Shown here piece by piece: positions 33,489-44,447 of a stretch of 64,000 bases of DNA. The notes under the pieces were generated by a model that saw only the letters and a program-made list of their open reading frames with translations, was not told where the DNA came from and made no database searches. The position numbers and the translations under genes were made by a program. The stretch's first letter is position 1. Every line of letters begins with the position of its first letter. The stretch is from Elmis aenea. Taxonomy: Eukaryota; Arthropoda; Insecta; Coleoptera; Elmidae. The stretch is from positions 17,567,674 through 17,631,673 of the forward strand of contig OX393579.1 of assembly GCA_947652605.1 (NCBI GenBank), in the 5' to 3' direction.

Positions 33489-33803
33489 TTACATAGGTAC
33501 TTTAATTTTTTTAAATATTTTTATACTAACTTTAGGTTGCAAGATTGATGTTTCAGGCCTATCATCAAGAGCTTTTTTTTCCCTCTTAACATTACGACTT
33601 CCAGAAGTAGTTTGTTTCATGCCACGGACTTCCGTTTGTACCTCGTGGATTTTGACTTCGATTTCTGCAACAGCGTCGAGTATTTTCTTATTGGACTGTG
33701 CCAATCTTCTACCGGCTTCAACGCCTCTCTGCATATATGCATTCCATCGATCGAAGTTGTCGATATTCGAAAATAATGTTGAGGTGACTTGACTTATATT
33801 CAT
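33489..33803 (-). CDS. Hypothetical 104-aa protein or exon
   Basis: An ATG-initiated frame encodes a mostly helical peptide: MNISQVTSTLFSNIDNFDRW, then a heptad-like stretch (SNKKILDAVAEIEVKIHEVQ) that could form a coiled coil, then a basic tail. Codon content is less skewed to A/T than random frames here, which argues weakly for real coding. No family was recognised and no partner exon identified. It could be a small gene, an exon or a fragment of a transposon accessory protein. Confidence 0.3.
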   Translation of the reverse strand: MNISQVTSTLFSNIDNFDRWNAYMQRGVEAGRRLAQSNKKILDAVAEIEVKIHEVQTEVRGMKQTTSGSRNVKREKKALDDRPETSILQPKVSIKIFKKIKVPM

Positions 33804-34543
33804 GATTAATAGGTATTTATTTTTGACAAAACTACTTCACAAAATTTAAATGAAATTTATTAAAATGATTTCAATAAGCGAACTACTAATGTACCTTGAG
33901 AAAACTTTCTAGTAGGTACGTGGAATATGAAAAATACAAATATATATAGATTATTTTATCTTATCAAATGGGTGCAGCTATAAGTTTGCCAAACCTAAAA
34001 TTTTATCAATCGTATCCTAACAGGAGTTAAAGTGTTTACATCATTTTGCACACGGTAAATACCTAAAAGTCACGTACACAGTTCAATCATTCATTTTAAA
34101 AATCTTGCAATCGATTAAGATAAAAAATACTTGTTAAAAATGTGGCCACGTTTTGGCAAAATTTATTTGCATGGTTGCACAAAGTGTTCATCGAAATTTA
34201 AAATACAGATATTCCAGTTAATAAGATGTACCTAACTGGTTTTGTTTAGTAAAAAAAATGATCAAAACAAAGAAGTATCTGGTGCGGCCATCAAATTCAT
34301 TTTTGTAATTATACAAAATTAGGGAGACATTAATAAACCGACTTTTTACACGTCTGAAATATTTTATATTCCAAAGAAGTTACATAGATCCGGTTTTACC
34401 CAATTTTCACGGATACCTACCGTTTGAGATATTTCCAATTTCTCTTCGGATAATTAATTTAGCAACTTCGCCAAATTTAAATTTGTATCCAAGCTTTTAT
34501 AATACGCAAGATGCACATGTTTAAAATCGAACTTCAAACACCC

Positions 34544-34610
34544 TGTGTGTGCATGTGCGTGTGTGTATGTGTATTGTGTATGTGTTTGTGTACGCGCGTG
34601 TTTATGTCGT
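34544..34610 (+). repeat. GT-rich imperfect microsatellite
   Basis: A purine-pyrimidine alternating run (GTGTGTGCATGTGCGTGTGT and onward) that also includes TACGCGCGTG. Such tracts can adopt Z-DNA; no function is claimed. Confidence 0.75.
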
Positions 34611-34708
34611 AGGCATAATGTGAAATCTACCTAGCTCAAAACGAGCAAATTATGACGTTCTTTTAAACTCATACGTTTATTGTTTTCATACGAAAAATAG
34701 CTTTAACA

Positions 34709-34765
34709 AACCTTTAACCTGACCCTCATTCATTTGGTCAGTAATAGAGGGTCAGGTTAAAGGTT
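34709..34765. other. 19-bp-stem hairpin
   Basis: AACCTTTAACCTGACCCTC (34709-34727) and its exact complement (34747-34765) surround a 19-nt loop. A related, less perfect copy lies at about 39440-39496 inside another element, so this is a dispersed repeat. Confidence 0.85.
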
Positions 34766-34828
34766 GATTTAATTATTTTTTTTTTAAATAAATGATGAAA
34801 ATGAAGATAATAGATTTATATTTATTAA

Positions 34829-37050
34829 CACTAGAACCGCCGGAAAATGTTACAACCTTCAACCGCCGTTACCGGTCATTTTGACCGCTGTGTTTAAATT
34901 AAGCCTTTTTACTGTTTGTTAAATTTTATTATGTTTAATAACACAATAAAGCATAAATAAAGAACATATTAATATTGCGCTAGGTTTAAGTACTTAAAAA
35001 TAAATATTTTAACTAAAAATATTTTAAAATAAATTTATTAGCACAATTTAAACAAATTACAGTTATTCGTACACTTCCAGCACATTTTCCGCAGACATAT
35101 TTTTTACACAAATCATAAACATTTGCAGTTTTGTTTGACTTATATTGTTTAATTTGGCATTGGTGTCTTCTGAAAGCTTTGGGTTGTCCTTTATTGGCTA
35201 TTCTTGGAGTAGTACTTTTTTGCAAACCCCTATATTCTCTTCTAAGTTCTTCAGCAAGATGTAATATAAAATCTCTTCTTGTCGTATTTTGACCTACCAC
35301 TTTCTTATAAATAATCCACGCATTAATTAATGCTAGGTCTAAGATATTATGGAAATTGTGAACAGGACATCTTCGTGAACCTGCATTTATGGAATATTTT
35401 TTTGCCGTTTGATCTAAAATGTCAACGCCACACTTTGTCTCATTGTAAAATATAATTGTTTCCGGTTTTTTCTTCTTTTCTTGATTTATAGTTGTATGAA
35501 GGGTACTCAAAATTGTTTGCTTGATATATTGTCAGTCTACTATGATCCAGTTTCATTATTGTAGTAGAATATAATCATTGCACTTTATTGTTTTTGCAAA
35601 GATATTGGAATTTCTTTTCGTGCCCGTTTGTTAGTGCCAACTATTTTAGTATTTTTTTTAGCGAACTTATTGGCCAGTTCCACACTAGTGAAGAAATTAT
35701 CGGTAGTTACATTTCAACCTTTGTTCGAAAGCAGTTTCATTAAATTTAGTACAACTTATTCAGCAAGTGGCTGGTCAAACGGGCGCGTCTTTTCTTTTCC
35801 TAAATAAGGAAAACCGTTCAGCAAATAAGTACTTTGCTTTTGTGTCGACTGCCAACCAAAACTTTATTCCAAATTTATTTGGTTTCTTGGACATACCTAT
35901 ATTGAGTAAATCAACATCTCGCTTTTGTTTGTGTCGCGAAAAAATGTCAGTCCCCATACAATTGACCATAATACTTCCAAATCCATTGTTCCAGCACCGT
36001 AAGCTCCTCGAGCTAAAAGTGTTGCAATGAACGCATCGAATTCGTGCAAGGATATGGACCAGTTATCATCCTGCAATCATCTTCGTGCCTCAGTTTCAGT
36101 GCATTTCTGTATATGTTTTAGCATTGCAGTGTTCACAAATAACTAAAAAGCACTTACTACAGAATACACAGACACATTCCGCTTTGCATAAAGAGTTGGT
36201 CCAGGGTTATCACGAATTATATTTATCTAAGTGCACGTCCAGAAGAAGGGCTGTAACCTCCCAAACATGTCCAGCTTTTGAAGTTTGATTAATTCCGACT
36301 AGTAGAGTGACAAAGTTTTTTCGCATACGATGTTGGGTAACGTTGCCTTCCGGTACATTTGGTGTACTTGGTGCATTTGATGTACTTTGTATATTATATA
36401 TTTGATGTACTTTGTACATTTGATGTAGATACTTGGATTAGTAATTACATCAATTTTACTGCTGCTAGATTTCCTACTACCCTCATCGTTTGTTCCATCC
36501 ACAAGTGTATCATCATCTCCTTCACTTTCTCCGCCCGATTCATTTTCTGGTAACTTTTCTAATTCTTCTAAATATTTTAGCGCTGCCTCTTGTGTTAGGC
36601 CATGAGATGAACACATTTTGTCAATTCACTAGCACTAGTACTACAAAAATTGTTGGTCTGGATACTATATATACATAGCAGATCAATATATTATGCATTA
36701 TGTATAACAATATTCCGCTAAAGAAGTCCAACTGGCAGGTATATAACTTGCAAAATCATGAAATATAAAACAAATAACTATTAATATTCATAACAAAATA
36801 AGCTAAAACACTAAAACAATGAAAAATCGTGTGTAATGTAAACATTTTTAAGAACGGTCAAATTGACCGTATTTGGCGGTTTAAGGTATAGAATTTTAAT
36901 TTTCATAAAAAGAATTTTTTTAAATTTTGAAACCTGGTGTATTATAAGATAAAAAGAAGTTAGGAAAATTCGTGAAAGCGCATAGTTGTACTCAACCGAA
37001 TAACTGAACCAGCTCAATTTAAAGAACGCGAACGGTCAAATTGACTAGTG
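34829..37050 (-). mobile_element. Decayed piggyBac transposon, TTAA-flanked
   Basis: TTAA (34825-34828), CACTAGAACCGCCGG at the left, and ...GACTAGTG, TTAA (37051-37054) at the right. Palindromes CGGTC-N5-GACCG lie at 34873-34887 and 36855-36869, and a half copy at 37033-37045. A minus-strand transposase pseudogene lies inside. At 2.2 kb the length is close to autonomous piggyBac elements. Confidence 0.9.
35013..36616 (-). pseudogene. piggyBac transposase, multiply disrupted
   Basis: Pieces follow the family order on the minus strand. First comes an acidic N-terminus (36299-36616, LEELEKLPENESGGESEGDD). A degraded DDE core holds GTDIFSRHKQK...KPNKFGIKFWLAVD (35775-35969) and, with stops, NVTTDNFFTSVELANKF near 35680, whose DNFF contains a catalytic-type Asp. 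The C-terminal part (35013-35510) holds KCGVDILDQTAKKYSINAGS and the Cys-rich tail CKKYVCGKCAGSVRITVICL. A TGTACTTTG-type repeat expansion (about 36355-36425) disrupts the N-terminal third. Stops and frameshifts preclude activity. Confidence 0.88.
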
Positions 37051-37054
37051 TTAA

Positions 37055-38315
37055 AAACAGTTATGCCGGAATTTTATTATCTATTTGCCTAGTTGAAACC
37101 CGATATGCTTTTTTTACCGGCTTTTATAAAATGCCTAGCTATTTTATACAATTCCGACATTTATAGCGTAAATGAAGATGAGAGATCGTGAGCCAAGAAA
37201 TTTACCGGTTCGGTTGCGGTTCGGTTCGCAGCCCCATTGTTAAGCAAACATTTAATTTTGTTTTAAATGATATTACAAGAAAGAATTTAGTGCATTTGTT
37301 TAACTTATTTCTCAATTTTAATTTCGTGCGAAATTAAAACAACGCAGTTGCGATGAAACAGATGCCATGAAATAAACCAAAACAAAACTGAAACTGTTAA
37401 CGAATAGAAACGTTACCCAAACTAAAACTTTCTTTAGCGAAGCTATGACCTGTAAATAAGCGGAAATTATGTTTATGTTTTAACGATCTTTTGTTTGACT
37501 CTGGGTTTTGAAAACGTACAACATATTTAATGGAAAAGCAGCGCACAATGTCAGATGCGACATACTTGCATAATATGTATTTATCGTGTATGATCAACCT
37601 TTGAACTTTAACAAGGTATTTTAAAAGGCGTGCATTAAAATTGATTGTATTTCATATTATAGAGCGGATCATGTTATACCGTCAATAAATTCGGGCGCTT
37701 AAAATTTAATATTGAATCGATGGTCTCTATAGGATGTATTTCGTATTAAAGTATTTATCGTTTACCTTGATCATGACGTCTACATAATTTTATTGTATTT
37801 TACTATAACATAGTACAATAGCTGGATGAGGCCTCTAAGGTAATAGTTGCCAAATGTTGATTTGTGCATCACCTAAACCTAAACCATTTAACTTATGAAC
37901 AAGAATAGCTGCCCCTCGCAACTCGTTCGAAAGAAATTGATAGGCACCTCAAATTTCGAATGTTATTTCATTTAACTACAATTTTAGTTATTTGGTGTTG
38001 ATATGATTGTGGGAAACCGTTATCTCTCATATTAAAATTACCATTTCTAGGTGTTTAAACAAACGAAATACATTGATATAACAATGAAAACTATTTTTCT
38101 TAGGCTATTAATAAAATAGGGTTGACTTTTCAACCCTTATTATTCTTTAAAATCTGTACCATACTCTAACGGACCGTACTGTACATTGGCTTGCACTGTT
38201 GGGGAAGAGTATTCATTACTCTTGTTTTTTTTTTAAATTATGGCTGGCGATCGGCTCAAAGGTTAATTGAACCGTCAAACATTATTTTACGTAGTACACG
38301 GTTCAGAGCAACTTT
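37055..38315. other. Intergenic, nothing recognised
   Basis: Some GC-richer words (about 37190-37240), no gene or complete repeat seen. Confidence 0.4.
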
Positions 38316-38810
38316 AACACAGTAAGAAACAAATACAACACAACACGTTTAACAAATTCCTTTATTTTTCGACCTACTGAAAATTTTTTGGGGGATGGTT
38401 CTCATTAAGAAAGTCGGGCTTAAGTAGTAAAGAACTTTTTAATTACTTAAGCCCGACTGTCCTAAGGTTTTGGCTTCATTTTGCCCTCCTTAGTAGTCAT
38501 TGCTTGTGCATCCTTGTTACACTTTTCTATAAGCACATATTGTACGAGTAGTGCGTCCTACTTATGATGTAAAAATTTATCAACAAATCGACAAAATCTA
38601 TACACTGTGGTTGTACACTTAAAGTTAAGACCGTAATTTTAAACATTAATTTGTTTTACCTAAGTTAAAATTCTCATAAATTGGTCCTTTTGTAGTGTTA
38701 CATGTTTAAGTAAATGATGGGTCAATGTTTGGTTTATGTTATTCATTTAAATTATAAATAATTAACACTGTAATGAAATAAAAATAATGGATGTTGGGTG
38801 GGGCGTCACA
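38316..38810 (-). repeat. Probable solo LTR of an unidentified element
   Basis: On the minus strand it starts TGTGACGCCCCACCC and ends near TTTCTTACTGTGT, with an AATAAAGGAATTTG block near the end, as an LTR would have. Related copies lie at 61836-62125 and 63505-63740. The copy contains a 14-bp inverted repeat (38413-38426 and 38444-38457) absent from the 63.6-kb copy. No target duplication or internal region was identified, so other repeat types remain possible. Confidence 0.45.
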
Positions 38811-38960
38811 ATACAAAGTACACAGATAAAGGTTTTTTAAAATTAACAATTATTAGATCCCAAATAACTTAGTCAAAAATTTGTTTTGACTCTCCTAGAT
38901 TAGAGTGCGAAAACGAATCGCATTGCGGTGATAGCGTTACATAAGTGTATCAGGACAGTA

Positions 38961-40275
38961 GGGGAGACCGGGGATAAAAGTAACATTTTTTTGTTTTTAT
39001 TTAATTTCTCATAGATTATTACAATTTTTTTACATCCAAACTGGTTTAATGATAGATTGGACATTTGTCTTTCTTGCAAAATATTTATTTCGTGTTTTTC
39101 GTAAAGCAACTATTAGAAAAAAAATTTTTTCTTTAGTAAGACAGCTGTTACTTTCAACCTCAACGTTGGGGCTAAAAGTAACAATGATTGGGGTAAGTTG
39201 TAACGGCAAAATAATTTACACAGCTCATAAGTAGTGGGTAAATATATTAGTATTCATCAACAAAATTAATATTTTATGCAAAAATACACATTAGCAAAAT
39301 GAAAAAATAAAAAAAATATATCTTTGGTACAATACAAAATGATAAGAACTATGGCATACCAGGTAAGGGCGGTCCCAAATTATTAAATTTATACTGGATC
39401 ATAATAACGGTTTGTTTTCTTAGAAAAAAAATCTAACCGCCCTTTAAACTGACCGTCATTCATTAAATCAGTAAAAGAGGGTCAGGTTAAGTTGGGTTGG
39501 TTAAAGCTTTGTTTATATTAAGTTATAAATATTAAGGTAATAGAATAAAAACAATGGCGGCTGGTAGGAAAACCAAAAGTACCAGATCTTACCAATTTAC
39601 ATAGGTTTTATAATTTAAAATGCTTTTTAAGAAATGATTTAGCTTTACATACATTTCCATCATTAAACCGATATTATATACTGAGTTTTATAATTTAATA
39701 ATTTGGGACTGCAGTTACCAGGTTTGCCAAGATTATAAGTACATATTTAAAAATGTGAATCAAAAAGATACAACAAACTGGAAAATTATTCCGACAACTC
39801 TTGTATATTCTCATCTACGAAGAAAGCCACCAATTATGTGCTAAGAGTGAACATTTGCAAGTGAAAACATTAATTGGGGTTGGTTGTAACACTTTGTTAC
39901 TTTTGACCCCAAGTGTACACAAAAAAAAATTCAGGGAATCCACAATTAACCACTATTCTAACGTCAAATTGTATTGCATCCACCAATAGCCAACTAAATT
40001 TAGAACAAAATAATATAGGTACTTTTTTGTTCCTATCTTAGAGATCGCCTAAAAGTTACTCGACGGATGAGACAACGCAGTAACTTTTAGGCGGAAAATA
40101 GTGACTCTGGCTGTCAAAAAGTTAACCTCTATGACAGATGAAAACTAGCAATGTAGGTAGGGAGCTGGATGTAACTTCACATTGTAAAAGCGTTTAGGGC
40201 GATATAAAACAAAAATTAAAAAAACTATAGGCACTGTTACAACCTACCCGTGTTACTTTTATCCCGGGTCTCCCC
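38961..40275. mobile_element. TA-flanked non-autonomous DNA transposon
   Basis: Ends GGGGAGACCGGGGATAAAAG and CTTTTATCCCGGGTCTCCCC (one unpaired position), each flanked by TA (38959-38960 and 40276-40277). Words such as GGGGCTAAAAGTAACA and GTTACTTTTGACCCC recur inside as subterminal repeats (about 39170 and 39895). No transposase. A second inverted-repeat element is nested at 39362-39718. Confidence 0.9.
39362..39718. mobile_element. Nested MITE, about 357 bp
   Basis: The left end GGTAAGGGCGGTCCCAAATT continues with ATTAAATT; the right end is its reverse complement with a few mismatches. Its interior has a copy of the hairpin seen at 34709. Target duplication not resolved. Confidence 0.65.
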
Positions 40276-40460
40276 TAAATGAAATTTTAGAGTTGCTAAA
40301 TCTTTAAAAAGAACCAAAAAAGTCATTTATAGAATCATCAATCGGTATAACCGACTGCTAACGGTGGAAGACCAAGAAGTGTACCTAAACGAACTCCTGC
40401 AGTTATGGAATGGAAGGTGGAATCCAAAGAAACACAACCCAAAAACAGAATGTAATGCCT

Positions 40461-41093
40461 AGTAAATAAAATATGTAGCAAAAGGCATGTCCCAAGTGAT
40501 AAATGGACACCTTAGGCTTGCTTCTTTTCGCTGAGTAACCAAACAACTTCGTACAACTGTTTCAAAAGAATGTGCAATGTGTTTTAGTGTAACCTGTTCT
40601 TCAAAGACACTGATATAAAGTTTATCTTAAAATATGAAAAAAAATTGTAACTATCAAAAAACATTTTAATAAACAAAATGAAAAGTAAACATTCAAAGGT
40701 GTCGGTAAGTGTTTGAAAATTGATCTAGATTGGTCATCATCCGGTATGGTGAGAAGTGTTCATTTTTGTGAAGAAAAACTAGAACAAGCATTTTAGCCTC
40801 TTAAAAATGCTTTGTTTTATTAAAAACAATATATTATTCCAAAAGATAAAAATTTTACATACATATCTAAGATAACTCAGTGCTGGTTCAAACAAATGTA
40901 CTCGACTTCCTTGCAGCCAAATACTGCTCTTTGCAAACCCTATCTTAATCCATTGAACTATGATGGTTGGTGCTTAATTGTTGCAGCATTCCGCACAAGA
41001 ATTTTCAATTCATAAAACACGATTTGATTAAAACAGCGGCATTAATACTCTTGCCAAGTACATATTTGTGATAAATTCTATTTTATTATACTG
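40461..41093. other. Intergenic, nothing recognised
   Basis: No gene identified downstream of the mariner fragment. Confidence 0.4.
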
Positions 41094-41399
41094 TATACAG
41101 GGTGTTTCTGAACGATGTAGCATAATTTTTACTGGTCAATCTACTTTGAAAAATAGGACGATTTAGTCCAGCATGCCTTATAGAAAGTTGCATCGTTGCT
41201 AAGTTACATCCCCATGAAGAGGGGATGAAAAATGGTTGTTTTATTGATAAATCAAGAACACTCTGACCTACAACATATATATTTGGCATGTATTCTACAA
41301 TAGGCAAGCGTGTTCTTATGCAGAAGTTTGAGCGAAATCCCACTATAGGGGGCGCTACAATCGATAATAGCAGAGAAAAAACCTGCTGTATTTTTGTTG

Positions 41400-41880
41400 T
41401 CGATCGTAATTTCACTTTTTTATTGTAACACCGGATAGGTAGGTCTAAAATGTACATTTTTAGTGACCTAAAGTTTTTTGATAGGGGTCATCGTTTAGGA
41501 GAAAAACTCGATTTTATTAAAATATACTTAACTCTGGGATTTATTGAAAATATTTAACAAAATCATGTTTTATACAAATAAAACTGGACATAATAAATAA
41601 CTAATAAAAAACATAAAAATAACTAATACAACTAAAAATGATTGTTACAATAAACGAAAATATGACATCTGACTACTTTTGTTTTGTTTGTTAATTCACA
41701 GTAAACTAGTTTTTGTTAAATATTTTCAATAAATCTCTGAGTTATATTTTAATAAAATCGAGTTTTTTTCCTAAACGATGGCTCCTATCAAAAAGCTTTA
41801 AGTCACTAAAAATGTACATTTTAGACCTACCTATCCGACTGCTATAATAAAAAATTGAAATTACGATCGACAAAAAAAAT
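41400..41880. mobile_element. 481-bp foldback MITE
   Basis: Arms of about 170 bp: GTCGATCGTAATTTCA near 41410 pairs with GAAATTACGATCGAC near 41855. The match continues through TAGGTAGGTCTAAAATGTAC and AATAAAATCGAGTTTTT-type blocks to a centre near 41570-41710. It directly abuts the gypsy LTR. The equivalent junction at 50240-50250 lacks it, showing that it inserted secondarily. Confidence 0.85.
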
Positions 41881-42373
41881 TGTTACATGAATATCGGCCA
41901 CTTAATAAAGAAAGCCTATACTCGTACAACAAGAACGGGTGATTCGGACTCGCGGCTAAGTCAGACGAGAAGGGGGTAGGTCCAAATTAGAACTAAACTT
42001 GTAGATATCAATAAGGGCGCCACACTATTTATTCTGTAAGGTAAAATAGCGAAAAAACCTAAGAAAAGAAATAAAAGAATTTGTAGACGGGAATGATATA
42101 TGCCTTTAATAATAAATAAAAACAGTTTGAAATTAAAAATAAAACAAAGAATATGCTTGACGATAACAACTCCTGGTCTCAACAGGCTTGAAAGGCTAAT
42201 AAAACCATTCGCTAAAATTAAACGAAAAGAAAGTACATATACTACGAAATAAGGTTGGTTCTGTTCCTGTGTTTGCAAGTAACTATTTACAATACACAAA
42301 TAAATATATAAAAGAATAATAATTCAGTTTCAATGAAAATACAATCCGCTTAAGTGGAAGAGCTCTCCTACCT
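41881..42373 (-). repeat. gypsy 3' LTR
   Basis: 493 bp, same length as the other LTR; one difference seen (G at about 42253 where the other has C). On the minus strand it ends in ATGTAACA. The opposite end (AGGTAGGAGAGCTC) does not start with TG, so the boundary at 42373 rests only on where the two LTRs stop matching. Confidence 0.9.
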
Positions 42374-42889
42374 ATCAAAAGTTGCGGCACTAAAATCACC
42401 GAACGATAACATAACCAAAAATACTTTGCAAACGGAGTACGGTCCCTAACTTATTAATCGTAAGGTACGACTAAAAGAAATTATGGTGACGACAAAGCCA
42501 CTCAAGGGTTGTTGAGAACGTAGGATAACAGATTAATTTGAATGTTACTAAGTAACACTAACAAAAGTACAGTTACTAATTAAATGTAGGAAAAAAAAGA
42601 CAGTGAACTAACAGTAGTAACGAGCTGAAGGCTCTACAATAGTTAACAGAAATAATAAAAATATTAAGAACGTAGCTAACAGTCGGGGCTTAAATAGATA
42701 TTCTTAGCTTTCGCTGAGCCGCCGAAGGCACGTTGAAGGAGAAGAAATGTTGTCGGAAGTGCTGTCCGTAGTTTAGCGGTAGTACATCGACAGACGGAAC
42801 ACTTGACAGTAATAGTACGTCCAAAGCTTAACCAAGCTAACAGCTGGGCGGGCCAGGATAACTGGACCGGAGCTCACACAAAACGAAAC

Positions 42890-43015
42890 TTAAGACCAAA
42901 CTTAAGAACAAAGCTTAAAGCCCAAAACGTACGAATAAGCTTGAGACCAAACTTAACGACAAAGCTGTACAACCAAGCTTAAAGACAAAGCTTAAAGACA
43001 AAGCTTAAAGACACC
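42890..43015 (+). repeat. AAGCTTAAAGACAA-type minisatellite in gypsy
   Basis: Degenerate 12-14-bp units (for example AAAGACAAAGCTT repeated at about 42980-43010). Confidence 0.7.
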
Positions 43016-44028
43016 TAAAAGAAAAGAAATATATAACCTCCAATTTTCACGTGGTTCAAAGAAAAAGATTACCTGTCTCAGCGTCAATAAATCATCCAAT
43101 GGTTATATTGGCAGGAACAGATTCGCACTATGGCGTGACTTAACAAGTCGGCACCCACCGATATTAAACTCAGATTTTCATGGATTCTTTATAACACAAT
43201 AAGCAGATGTCTACAGACCATCAAAGCAAGTGACATTAAAACCGGAAGTAATATAATTTGACATGCGTGGAAAAAGACTGGTCAGTGGAGCTACTAAAAT
43301 AAGCTGAAACTACTACTTATGGGACCTAACTCCCAATCGGACAATAATAACGTAACAAATCCCCCCCTTACTAGAAGGAAAAATGAAGAAAAAGGAAAAA
43401 AAAAAAAATTTCTTTCCTAAAAGAAAAGTAGTAATAAAAAGAAATCAAAAGAAAGAACCGAAAGGTCCAAGAGAAAACCAAAGAAAACCGCAACTTCACT
43501 TGAAAACCCTAGTGTGAGTCGGCACACTCTCCACGCTACACGCTTGTTGGGAGCAGGGGGGACAAGGATACCTCGCTCAAGATCTTCGTCGCTTCGTGGC
43601 CATCTATGTCATCCCACACAACAAGTGGAGACCAAGCGCCACCAACTACACTTGAAAGCTTATTCAAGCGAAATCGGAACAAAAGAGAACAACTTAACCT
43701 ACTAACACAGCGCCGATAAGGACACTGATCTGAAGCTAAAGAGGTATAAACCAATCGGTTTATCCTCGAAACTGGTAAGCAATATACTAGCAGACTTTAG
43801 AAAAAGAAAAGCGCTGTCGTGATCCACCTGTCCAGGAGAGATCACACAGTAAAACCAAAAGACAGCAGTCATCCGTCACTCATCTACTCTGACAGAGGCG
43901 GCTCGGTCTGAGTCCAAAGAGTCAGGGTTCCGAGAACTGATCGCTTGTCGTCATGTTCGCATCTATCCATCATCAGTCATTTTCAGAAAGAAGAAAGTTC
44001 CAAAGAACGACAAAAGGAAACAAAGCGA

Positions 44029-44300
44029 GTGTTTAGGGGGCTTTTACCCCTGGTAACTACACACCCTTGGCCAATTCTTTATCCTGAACCAAGAAGGAGA
44101 GAAAGAAGAAAGAAACAGAGAAAGACAAAACAAAGTGAGTGTTTAGGGGGCTTTTACCCCTGGTAACCACACACCCTTGGCCAATTCTTCATCCTGAACC
44201 AAGAAGGAGAGAAAGCGGGTGTTTAGGGGGCTTTTACCCCTGGTAACCACGCACCCTTGGCCAATTCTTCATCCTGAACCAAGAAGGAGAGAAGGCAGAA
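44029..44300 (+). repeat. Three tandem copies in the gypsy 3' region
   Basis: Units begin GTGTTTAGGGGGCTTTTACC at 44029, 44139 and 44219, and each contains ACCCTTGGCCAATTCTT. Spacing is 110 then 80 bp, since the first unit has an extra purine-rich stretch. The units have a strong purine/pyrimidine strand bias. Confidence 0.9.
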
Positions 44301-44447
44301 AGAAACAGAAAGTTACGAAACGTCAAAAGATGAAGCCGAGACATCGACAAATACGAACATGGAAACTGTCAGCCCAAAGAAAATCCCAGTAGGGAAAGCA
44401 ACTAAGTAAAGAGAAAGTGGACCAACAAGTAACAGAAAAATGTCGTA

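Larger units (their letters stand above)
33804..34828. other. Intergenic with a GT-rich tract and a hairpin
   Basis: No gene. It contains the GT-rich tract at 34544-34610 and the hairpin at 34709-34765. Confidence 0.5.
38907..40460 (+). pseudogene. mariner-family transposase N-terminus, split by an insertion
   Basis: Before the insertion the frame reads NRIAVIALHKCIRT; after it, NEILELLNL. Removing 38961-40275 with one TA joins the frame exactly at a Val codon. Further on, in shifted frames, are VIYRIINRYNR and GGRPRSVPKRTPAVMEWKV. Together these match the two helix-turn-helix units and the GRPR linker at the N-terminus of mariner transposases. The catalytic DD(E/D) domain is not found downstream. 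At least one frameshift and several stops are present. Confidence 0.75.
42374..44447 (-). other. gypsy 3' non-coding region
   Basis: Between pol and the 3' LTR there are 2.1 kb without a credible frame. The region holds a short AAGCTTAAAGACAA-type minisatellite (about 42890-43015), an A-rich block (43380-43440) and three tandem copies of a unit of about 80-110 bp. The position is where an env gene would lie in errantivirus-like elements, but nothing env-like is visible. Confidence 0.7.

Noticed and set aside
41961..42299. 112-codon frame in the LTR, duplicated at 49706-50044
   Set aside because: Lies wholly inside both LTRs; hydrophobic low-complexity translation of AT-rich DNA.
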